From NCBI GenBank assembly GCA_018257865.1, contig JAEUBA010000217.1:1-23090 (forward strand): DNA of 23,090 bases, read 5' to 3'. Shown piece by piece: positions 1 through 8,403 of the stretch. How positions within the stretch are numbered: the stretch's first letter is position 1; each line of letters begins with the position of its first letter. The stretch comes from Stereocaulon alpinum. Lineage: Eukaryota > Ascomycota > Lecanoromycetes > Lecanorales > Stereocaulaceae. A program made the position numbers and the translations under genes. The notes below the pieces were generated by a model. The model searched no databases. It was not told where the DNA came from and saw only the letters and a program-made list of their open reading frames with translations.

Positions 1-1896
1 TATATAGAGCTTAGGCTAACTAAAAATAATAAGTATACTAATAAGATCTTAGATAAGGGTAAGGACTTTTAGGGGGGTTACGGACTATAGAGCCTATTCG
101 TTATAGTATTACTTAAGCTCTAACTAATAGACGCTTTAGTATTATAGGATAAATATAAAGAGTATATATTATCTAATTATATATATATCTTATAATAGGA
201 ATTTTAGACGCTTTAGATACTAGCTGGTAAAGAGACTATATATACTAAATAGTATATACTCTACCTTATTAATAGTTAGTTAGAATATACCTCTACTCTA
301 GAGTATATAGAGGATCTAGCTTAATATAATCTACTAATTCCTACTATTAACTTTAATAGTATAAGCGATATTCCTAATTAGCTCTTACGCGAAGAGATGT
401 CTTATAATATTAGCCCTAAGGATATTAAGTTCTTATAGAGTAAGCTTAATCCTAATTAAAGCTACGCCGTTAACCGGATTATAGACGCTATTAATATAAA
501 TACGGATAATAAGTATAGAGCCCTTAGTACCCTATTCTTTCTTAACGGCGCTAGGGGTACTAGTAAGACCTTCGTTAAGAATATTATAATAAAGAAAGTA
601 CGCCTTAAACGAAAAGTAGCTTTAGCTATAGTATCCTTAGGTATAGTAGTAATACTCCTTTAGGGTAGCTATACTACCTACTCCTAATTTAAGATACTAC
701 TAGATTCGGACGCTACTTCTTTATATAGGATTAAGAAAGGGACGAACCTTATAAAGCTTATAAAGCGAGCTTAGGTAATCTTTTAGGATAAGTCGCTTAT
801 ATAGAGTAGGTATAATATAGAGGCTGTAAGCCGAAGCCTTTAAGATATCTATAGTAATAAAGGGGCGTAGTTTAGGGGTAAGGTCGTCTACTTCTATAGT
901 AATTTTTAATAAACCCTACTAGTAGTAGCTAGCAGATCTAGTAGTTAGGTTATTAATACCTAGATATAATAGGCTGAGTTTTAATAGGATACTATATAAT
1001 TAGACCTAACTATTAACGAATAACTTAATAATCCTAATCTTACTAATTTTATATATACTAATATAAGGGCTTTTGCTATTAATCTTCTTAAGATTAGGAA
1101 TAGGTCTAGTATTTAGAAGAGCTCTACTACTAAGGAAGATGTAGTACCTTAGGCTTATAGCTACGTTCCTAAAAACGCTATTAATAAGTTAATTAATAAG
1201 GTATACCTAAACCTATATCGCCTAGGTATAGTAGATAGAGAGTATCTATCTTAAAGAGCTATTCTTACTATTACGAATAAGGACGTTACTAAGATTAATA
1301 GTAAGCTTATAACGCAGATACCTAGCGAGCTTACTATATACTAAAGTATTAATCAGGCTATTTCTAAAGAAGATAAGGACCTCTTTCTAACTAAATATTT
1401 TAATATATTTTACGAGGCCTCGCTACCGCCCTATAAGCTCTATATTAAACTAGGTATTCTAGTTATATTACTTAGAAACCTAAATCCGCTACGGCTTTAT
1501 AACAGGACTCAGCTCTAGGTTATACGGTATAGTAAGTATATCTTTAAAGACGAGATTATAGGCGGTACGTATAATAGCGAAAAGGTAATACTCTTTAAGA
1601 CGCTATTATAGTCTAAGGAAAATAATAAGAGGATCCCTACGCCCTTTATATATAAGTAATATCCAGTCCGCCCGGTATTTATAATAACGATAAACAAGTC
1701 CTAGGGGTAATCTATAAAGTTCGTAGGTATTAACCTACAGTCATAGCCGGCTTTCAGTTATAGTTAGCTCTATATATCGCTTTTATAGGTTACGAAGCAG
1801 GCGAATCTATATATTATTAGGCCGGATAGTTATAAATATACGAATAACCGATTAATAAAGAATATAGTATATACTTAGGTACTATTACCTAATTAA
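1..1896 (+). pseudogene. Helitron PIF1-like helicase, C-terminal ~630 codons, RIP-inactivated
   Basis: ATP-dependent 5'-3' DNA helicase domain of a Helitron Rep-Hel protein, which would unwind the transposon strand during rolling-circle transposition. One frame (codon phase 1) holds over the whole stretch without net indels. Walker A is at about codons 183-190, read as GARGTSKT (family GPGGTGKT). Walker B is near codon 263, read as DKSLI (family DEAPM), so the catalytic Glu is now Lys. The later motif LLRNLNP lies near 1470. The C-terminal motif TINKS*G*S starts at 1687 (family TINKSQGQS), followed by an LYISLL*V block (family LYVALSRV). Stops are TAG/TAA at Trp or Gln positions. The first in-frame stop after the last recognisable residues is TAA at 1894-1896. 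Inactive. The start lies outside the window. Confidence 0.9.
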
Positions 1897-1913
1897 TAGC
1901 CTTAGTAAAAATA

Positions 1914-1946
1914 GTAAAAATCTGGATTTTTACAGGTATTCTCTAG
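1914..1946 (+). repeat. Helitron 3' terminal hairpin plus CTAG end
   Basis: A perfect inverted repeat, GTAAAAATC (1914-1922) and GATTTTTAC (1925-1933), has a two-base TG centre. Nine bases later comes CTAG (1943-1946), followed by T. Known Helitron 3' ends have this hairpin-spacer-CTRR design. The element boundary is inferred to be after 1946. Confidence 0.75.
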
Positions 1947-1970
1947 TATAGTATATAGATTTTACTTTGA

Positions 1971-2510
1971 GCCTATAACAAACGTATAATTAAGTAGTTA
2001 GCAATAAATTATTTATAGGCTAAGCAGGCGCCGGAGGATATTATTAAGTTCCAGACCTATATAGCTGAACTCTCTAATAATAGGGAGTTTAATAATACCC
2101 TACTTATAAAAGCCAACGCCGTATTTAACGAGATTACTAAAGCTTTCCCATCTATAGACCGTATTACACGCGACGACTTTAAGGAATAGCGGAGTGCGGT
2201 ACTAGAGGGACTTAAGAAGCTTAGTAAAAAGGATAATAAGGTAGTCAACTACTATAGTAATATTATAGAGGAATAAATATAATATTAGCTAGCGCTTAAT
2301 AGCGAGGGCGCTGTATTTCTTTTCTATATAGGGGACTCTAATATAGTCTTACGGCTAGGTACGGCTAAGGCGGTATATACGCTAAGGCACCGCCTTAGCG
2401 GAACTTTATAGTTAGGCCCTTCAGGTACTTAGAAGACATTATTAGTTAATACTACTATATATTAATAGAAGTCCTTTAACACATACCGTACTACTGCCTA
2501 CCTACTATAT
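1971..2510 (+). pseudogene. Unrecognised coding-like fragment, ~180 codons
   Basis: One frame (phase 0) stays coding-like from after the TGA at 1968-1970 to about 2510 if TAG/TAA are read through. The best part, about 2019-2275, is 85 codons with one TAG, charged and helical in character (for example AKQAPEDIIKFQTYIAEL). It is followed by several RIP-type stops, a hydrophobic stretch (EGAVFLFYIGDSN), and a Walker-A-like but imperfect GPSGT*KT near 2415. I do not recognise the family and no start codon can be chosen. CpA and TpG are clearly more frequent here than on either side, so this segment has met less RIP. It lies between the Helitron end at 1946 and the point where gypsy integrase similarity begins. 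It may be the target into which the Helitron inserted, or another transposon fragment. Confidence 0.45.
2364..2400. repeat. GC-rich inverted repeat / hairpin
   Basis: Two overlapping stems are possible. One is CGCTAAGGC (2380-2388) with GCCTTAGCG (2392-2400) around a 3-base loop. The other is GCTAAGGCGGT (2364-2374) with ACCGCCTTAGC (2389-2399) around 14 bases. Both are perfect. They lie inside the unrecognised frame, so this may be coincidence within coding DNA or a transposon-end structure. No CTRR follows at Helitron spacing. Confidence 0.5.
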
Positions 2511-2971
2511 TAATAAGATACCTAATTATCTTATTAGTAGTTAATATAGTACTAAAGATATTACTTTAGTATTTAGTTAGTTCTTTTCGTCTAACTATTA
2601 GTTTATAGATAGAATACTATACTTATCTTTATCTTAATTCCTATTATATCTATTAATAATCTCTAAAACTTAGAGGTAAAGAGTTTATCTCTATTTAAGA
2701 TAATTTCTTTAGAAAGCCTATAGTTTACTACTACTATTTATAAGAATATATACGCTAGATCCTTAGTATCTAATACTTCTTTATATAGTATAAAATACGC
2801 TATCTTAGTTAATTAGTTATTAATTACTAAGATTATATTATAATATATACCTATTAGTTATTCCTTTAACTTTAGGAGTTTAATAACGAAATCTTATATA
2901 ATACTTTTCTATAGGCTATCTAAGTAAACTAGCGATTTTAACTCTTTATAAGGCTTATATTAGGGGTACTT
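2511..2971 (-). pseudogene. Gypsy-1 integrase core, 3' part of pol (split by LINE-1)
   Basis: Retroviral-type integrase catalytic core of a Ty3/gypsy element, which would insert the cDNA. Read on the minus strand from 2971 down, in order: a proline/lysine linker (YKPYKELKS), DFVIKL, QLTKIAYFI-like, KEIILNRDKLFTSKF (family ISDRDKLFTSKFW), then a block matching the family HPQTDGQTERTNQ segment with its D and G codons changed, and finally YYINY**DN*V. Similarity stops abruptly at about 2511, so the integrase C-terminus is missing. The upstream remainder of the same pol is at 8392-10850, beyond LINE-1. Very few CpA/TpG remain. Confidence 0.85.
2960..2971 (+). repeat. LINE-1 target site duplication, left copy
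   Basis: TTAGGGGTACTT at 2960-2971 matches TTAGAGGTACTT at 8392-8403 with one G/A difference. Both copies lie in gypsy-1 integrase sequence, immediately outside the LINE body, as expected for target-primed reverse transcription. Confidence 0.8.
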
Positions 2972-2992
2972 GAAAGAAGCCTTAAGGATCTG

Positions 2993-4690
2993 ATGGCGAC
3001 GATAACGAGCACGACGGGCGAGCAGGCCTACTAGGCTAGACGAGCGATTATACTGGGTTACGAACCTAGCAAAATAATATAAGATAGGGGGGGAGGAGAG
3101 AAGGGAGGTATTAGTAGTAAAGGTAGATAAGGAACGCGTCCCAACGCGATAATAGGGCGACAGCGATAATAGCAGAAACCTACTAAAGGTCTATAGGGCC
3201 CTTAAGGCAGGGAAAGAATTAAAGAAAGAATACGGTATATAAAGGCTACGGAATAGGCGCTGCTAGAGTTTACGGAGAAGGTCTGGGGGACACTATAGGT
3301 AAATATAAATAAGACCGTATAGGGCTTCTTCTAGAATACAGTAGAAAGGATTATAGAGTATATATAGGAGAACACCGCTGAAAGATACGCTGCGAAGGAG
3401 TACTACAGCTAACTAACGTATAAAGACTACCCAACCGGAAGGGTAAATAACAGCTAGGCGGACATAGCCCGCACAGCCTAAAGGGGCTAAAACACTATCT
3501 ACCCAGCTACACCTAGGGCAGAAGATATTAAGAAAGCGAAGCAGGTAACAGTTAGAATTAATAATACCAGCGAAAAGATATAAATAGCTATAGCGACTCT
3601 TCCCTAACTAGTATAAATATTTAGGGGAGCAGGGGGAGTAGCTGGGGAGATTATTATAGTAAGGAGGACTATAGGGGGGGATATTATTCTCTAGATAGCC
3701 TCAGTAAAGGCTAGGGAGGAGTTAGAGAAGGACGACGGGTAGGTAAGGAGACTCTATAGGTTAGCGAGAGTCCTTTAGAAGATAGTAATAGTAGCGATCT
3801 ATAGAGTAGAAAAGATAATAGATATAAAGGACTAATAGGGGATCTTTAAAACCCTAAGGAAAGATAATAGGAAGCTCTACCTAGAGTTAGAGATAATAAA
3901 GGCTGAATAGCCTATATTTACGTCGAAGCTAGACGCACTTAGGAGGGAGAAGAGATTCTCTATACTAATAATTAAGGTCCCGAGCCCGGAGGCGGCGAAC
4001 CGGCTTATTATAGAGGGGATAGTAGTAGAGAATAGCCTCCTCTTCTATAATCGCTAGGAGAGAGAAGCTGCCCCTAAGCAGTACTTTAACTACTATAGGT
4101 ACGGATATATTACTAAGGCGTATAAACACCCCACCCGCTATAGGATATACGCCTAAAACTATATAACTAATAATTACGTAGAAAGAGCTGGTAGCAAGCC
4201 TAAGTATATAGTATATAAGGGGGAGTACCTAGTATAGAGCAAAACCTACTTAATCTAATAGAAGGAGAATACTAAGGCTAGGTAGAGAATCGAGCATAAG
4301 CCGAAATACTTTAAAGAGACCCTAAAGTAATACTTAGTAGGGCCTATACTAGCGATACTAGGAAGGACCAGCTTAGAAGGGTAGCGTAAAGTAATCTCTA
4401 AAGGGAAGAGGAAGGCCTTAAAGGATATAACAGATAAGCCCTAGAAAGGAACTAGGGAGGTAGCGAAGAGGGGACGACTAATAACCCTCTCTAAAGTAGA
4501 ATAAGGGTAACAGCCCCTATCTATAGAGAGGATTAGTCCGACGAACACCCTTAAGCAGACTTTAGGAGTAGTAAAGACTACTAAGACTACCTAAATATAG
4601 GAGAACGTCTAAGCGGCCCTCACCTAATAAGGAATACACCCTACCTAAAAATACTACAGTATAATATATAGAGGAAGAAGGATATAGTGA
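2993..4690 (+). pseudogene. LINE-1 ORF1 (gag-like nucleic-acid-binding protein)
   Basis: ORF1 proteins of Tad-like LINEs bind element RNA and help target-primed reverse transcription. A single frame runs from an intact ATG at 2993 to TGA at 4688-4690 (566 codons with stop). No net indels were found where I checked the phase (3227, 3680, 4079, 4688). The start reads MATITSTTGEQAY and lies only 21 bases inside the element. Two zinc knuckles are recognisable by spacing although every Cys is now Tyr: CX2CX4HX4C at 4082, 4091, 4106 and 4121, and CX2CX3HX4C at 4139, 4148, 4160 and 4175. Numerous TAG/TAA replace Trp and Gln. The 3' end overlaps ORF2 by 64 bases in the -1 frame. Confidence 0.85.
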
Positions 4691-7600
4691 TAGTACCACT
4701 TCTTAAAAACGAAGATATAAAAGACATAGACGTATTAGCGATTTAAGAGCCGGCACGCAACCTAATAAACAGAACCTCGTATAATATAAGTATAAGCAGG
4801 TTCCACCTAGCCTATAGGGGAGACCTAGAGGCTAGAACATACTTCTACGTAAATAAAAGGATAGATCCTAACGACTGGGGGGTAGAGTACTAGGAGGGCG
4901 ACTTATACTTATTATAGATTTAGACTAAGAGAACCTAAAATAATACTAACGCTGAGGACGAAAACACTAAGGAGCTGATAGTAGAGAGGGTATAGGTATA
5001 TAACGTCTATAACCCTTCGCTGGTAAGCTATATATCAGTAGATAGCCCTACGACTATCCTAAGGCTAAAGGAGGCCTTAGAAAGCGAAGGCGAATATATT
5101 ATAGTAGGGGATTTTAACCTACACTACCCCCAATAGAATAACCTAAGACGAGCTATATACTATACGATAGTAGATAGGCTGCTAGAAGTAGTAGGAGAGA
5201 AGGGGATAGTCCTTAGACTACCGGAGAAGTCGGTTATATAGCAAAGCAGGGGCTTAGAGAGCGCTATCGACCTTATATTCCTAACCGAAGGCGCGTATAA
5301 TACGATAGCGAAGTGCGGAGTAAGAGAAGACCTTAATATAGGGTTAGATTATATACTAATTATAACGGAGCTAGAATAGACCTAAAGCGAGCGCCGAGTG
5401 CACTAGAAGAGAGCTTAGAAAAGGATAGAGACGGAGGCGACCAGCGAGGAGATCCGGAAACACGTAAGGATCCTAAATAGGGTTATAGGTAGATACTTAT
5501 TAGACTCGGAGGAAGTAATTAACCTATATATTAACAAGCTTATAGCTGCGCTATAGGAGGTAGTAGAGAATACTATCCTATTTAAGGAACCCTACGCCGG
5601 AGCTAAACTATACTGGAACGGGGCGTATACGAGAGTTACTAAGGCGTTACGGGTAGCGCTTAAGGCCTACCGCTATAGCAGAAATATATAGACTGAGGAG
5701 GCTCTCCGCTAGACTAAAAGGAAAAAGGTTACTATCCTATAAAAGACTAGGACGATAGCTTTCTGAGAGGGGGTCTATAGAGTATTACTAAGGCTAGGAG
5801 GAGTATAGTAACTCGCTAAGTAGGGAAGGGAGAGGAGTATACGCCCTAAAGAGCTACTATAATTCCCAGCTATTAAAGACGGGAACGGGAATAAAGCGAT
5901 AGACTTTAAAGGGAAGGTAGAGGCCTTAAGGAGGGTCCTCTTCCCGCCCCTACCCTTAGTAGACCTAACGGATATTAAGGGGGCTAATTACCTAAAGCCT
6001 ATTATAATAGATAGTGAGATTACCGCAAAGGAGGTAAGGGACGCGATTTAGCACCCAGCAGCGGATAAGGCCCTAAGGATTTTAGGGATCCTAAATAGGT
6101 TCCTAAGAGCGGTATATACGGAAATAGGGGAGACCTTTTAAAGGGTATTTTAAGCGTACCTAGATTGTAGATACCACCTAAAGAAGTTCCGCGAAGCGAA
6201 TACAGTAATACTAAAGAAGCCGAAGAAGACCGATTACTCTAAGCCTAAGGCCTATCAACCTATCGCACTACTAAACACACTTAGGAAAGTATTAGAGATA
6301 GTGATAGTAAAACGACTTAGCGGAATAGCCGAAGTAAATCACCTACTCCTAGAATACTAGATAGGAGGTAGGAAGAGACGTTTAGTAGAAATAGCCCTAA
6401 AGACTATTATAAACTCGATCTATATAATATAGAACTAAGGTAAGGATAACGTAGCGAGTTTACTATTACTAGATATAGTAGGAGTATTCGATAATATATC
6501 CTATAAAAGGCTGCTCTATAACTTAAGGATAAAAGGAATCCCTAAGGGGATTATCCGGTAGACTGCGAGCTTCCTTAAGGATAGAGCGATATTAATAACC
6601 CTAGGGGGTAGGACTAGTCTAGTTAAGGCGGTAGAAACGGGGATCCCGTAAGGATTACTAATATTACTAATCCTATTCCTCTTCTTTAATACGCTACTAA
6701 TTAAAGTATACTTAAAGGCAAAGATCCCAGTACAGGTAGGAGGATTCGTAGATAACGTACACCTACTAGTATATAGTAAGATAACGGAAATAAACTATAG
6801 GTAGCTAGAACAGGCCTATAAGCTCTACCAAATATAGGCGAAAATATATAGGGCGACGTTCGCGCCCTAAAAGTACGAACTAGTATATCTATCGCACGCC
6901 CCCAAAAGGTTTAATATAAAGGAGACGGTATAATTTAGTAACGTAGAGGTTAAGCTGGAAGCGAGTATTAGGGTCTTAGGGCTATATATTAACACTAAAC
7001 TCCGCTAGGGCCTATATATAGTATAGGTAAAGGTAAAGGCCGCTACTTAAGCCTAGGCGATTAAGTGCCTAGTAGGATTAACTTAGGGAGCTACGTTTAA
7101 GAAGTATAGGAAGGTATATAGTATAGCGGTAAGGCCTATACTTATATTCGCTACTCTAATATAGTATACCCCTACTAGGGGGCGGGGAGTCGTAGAAAAG
7201 CACGTTAAGACGCTTACGATAATATAGAACGACTGCCTACGGATAGTACTTAGAGTATATAAGGTAATACTAGTCTAAGTCCTAGAAGCGGAAGTAGTTA
7301 TTATACCTATCTAAACCTATCTAGACGCCCTAGTTATAAGATACTAGGCACTAAGGGGAGTACACCCCTTAACAATTAAAGGCAACCGCTTAATCCGTAG
7401 GAGACTGCGGGGAAGGAGAGGAAGAGCGCGCCTAACACGCCTAACCCTATTACTAGAAAAGGAAGAATAGGCCCTGCAGGAGCTTAAGGCGAAGGATTAG
7501 GATTAAGCGGTAATAGCGATAAGGAGGAAGGTATATTAGTATAACCTAAAAACAGATATTAAGGAGTATTAAGACATAGGCGTCCTAGCTAAGAAGATAT

Positions 7601-8181
7601 AAAGCTAGGTAACAGCGAAGTAGATTAAGCGGTAGGAGGTATATAAGGATACTATCCCTAAGCACTCTTACACACCCGTATAGAATAAACTGTTATTCAG
7701 AGAAAGGTATAACTACTACCTAAAGCTTAGGAAGGTAGAAAGCTCGATAGCAGTCTAACTCTAAAGTAGGAAGAATAGGTTTAACTACTTCCTTTATAAG
7801 GCGAGGGTACTAGGGGTCCGCAGTGCCTGCTATAGTTATAGATAGAGGAATTAGGATATAAAGTATATTCTCCTATACTACCTAGAGCTTAGCGACACTC
7901 GAAGGGAGCTTATTAAAGAGGTAGAGACTTATAATATTAGGACTATACTAGCTAAGGTTACTAGTATAAGAGCGGCTGTAAGATAGCTGGTTAGGTTAGG
8001 ATTCCTAACGCAGTATTAACTTACTAGGGAACAGCTCTCCCAGTCTAAACTCCCTATTAAAGTAGAACCGGCAATAAAAACCCTAAAGATAAAGAAGCCT
8101 AAGCGCAAGTAGAAGCTAAAGGCGGCGGAGCTGCCGGAGTATTACAGGGCCTATTAGGGTAACAGAGATTATTATTACTAG
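4627..8181 (+). pseudogene. LINE-1 ORF2 (AP endonuclease + reverse transcriptase)
   Basis: Would nick the target and copy element RNA at the nick. The chosen start is ATA at 4627, read as a RIPped ATG, just before the conserved KILQYNI block. The end is TAG at 8179-8181, giving 1185 codons in one frame. Endonuclease: LQYN near codon 12, I*EPARN near codon 40, GDFNLHYP at about 161-168. Reverse transcriptase: KKPKKTDYSKPKAYQPIALL near codon 533, LLLLDIVGVFDN near 611, a GIP*GLL block near 672, and the catalytic box FVDN at 707-710 (family FVDD), so one catalytic Asp is now Asn. A C-terminal Cys/His motif near codon 1067 keeps one Cys of its CXC pair. One stop is TGA (5764-5766). Inactive. Confidence 0.9.
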
Positions 8182-8391
8182 TGTTATAGAGCCTAGCGGC
8201 GAGGTTGGATAGGCGGAGTAGAATAATAAGTAAGCTGATAAGCGAAAGTTTTTAGCTAGAAGGGGCGACTCTAGAAAGGTTTCTTTCGCGTCTAGAGGGC
8301 CTTTAACCCCCCTAGATTTCCTAATAATATAAGAGAACACCCTTATTAGTATATATAGATACTAGAATAGGCGTATAAATCAATTAATCAA
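8182..8391 (+). other. LINE-1 3' UTR and repeat tail
   Basis: About 200 bases after the ORF2 stop are followed by the tail ATCAATTAATCAATTA (about 8379-8394, its last bases merging with the target duplication). The same 3' UTR occurs inverted at 19934-20151 with identical spacing from stop codon to tail. An open frame on the opposite strand of this UTR is present in both copies only because the copies are the same element. Confidence 0.8.
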
Positions 8392-8403
8392 TTAGAGGTA
8401 CTT
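8392..8403 (+). repeat. LINE-1 target site duplication, right copy
   Basis: TTAGAGGTACTT, the partner of 2960-2971, directly after the LINE tail. Gypsy-1 pol resumes here on the minus strand. Confidence 0.8.

Larger units (their letters stand above)
1..1946 (+). mobile_element. Helitron, 3' part (5' part outside window)
   Basis: Rolling-circle DNA transposon fragment. Seen: a PIF1-family helicase frame runs from the window edge to about 1896. It is followed at 1914-1933 by a 9-bp stem hairpin and at 1943-1946 by CTAG, then a T. Family knowledge: Helitrons end in a short hairpin followed by CTRR and insert between A and T, so the order helicase, hairpin, CTAG|T fits a true 3' terminus. The Rep/HUH nuclease part would lie to the left of the window. 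All damage is of RIP type. A free-standing PIF1 gene is less likely because of the terminal structure. Confidence 0.85.
2972..8391 (+). mobile_element. LINE-1: full-length Tad-like non-LTR retrotransposon
   Basis: A 5.42-kb element with a very short 5' leader (21 bp), ORF1 with two CCHC knuckles, ORF2 with endonuclease, reverse transcriptase and a C-terminal Cys/His motif, about 200 bp of 3' UTR and a short AATC/AATTAA-type repeat tail. A 12-bp target duplication flanks it. Domain order and motif wording match the Tad clade of fungal LINEs. It interrupts gypsy-1 and is opposite in strand. It is less RIPped than its host element, so it probably inserted later. A second, inverted copy is at 19934-23090. 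Confidence 0.9.

Noticed and set aside
1515..1697. A 60-codon minus-strand open frame inside the Helitron helicase
   Set aside because: The plus strand carries recognisable helicase motifs across the same bases.
2057..2248. A 63-codon minus-strand open frame
   Set aside because: It is the shadow of the plus-strand frame at 1971-2510, which has better amino-acid composition and continues much further.
2364..2412. The hairpin at 2380-2400 as a second Helitron end
   Set aside because: No CTRR follows at the right distance, and the unrecognised frame reads through it.
2412..2435. Walker A P-loop in the unknown frame (GPSGT*KT)
   Set aside because: The position that must be Gly is TAG, which RIP can make from TGG or CAG but not from a Gly codon.
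8116..8340. A 74-codon minus-strand open frame starting MFSYIIRKSRG, with a near-identical one at 19993-20202 on the plus strand
   Set aside because: Both are the antisense of the LINE ORF2 end and 3' UTR. They resemble each other only because the two LINE copies do, and most differences are RIP changes.
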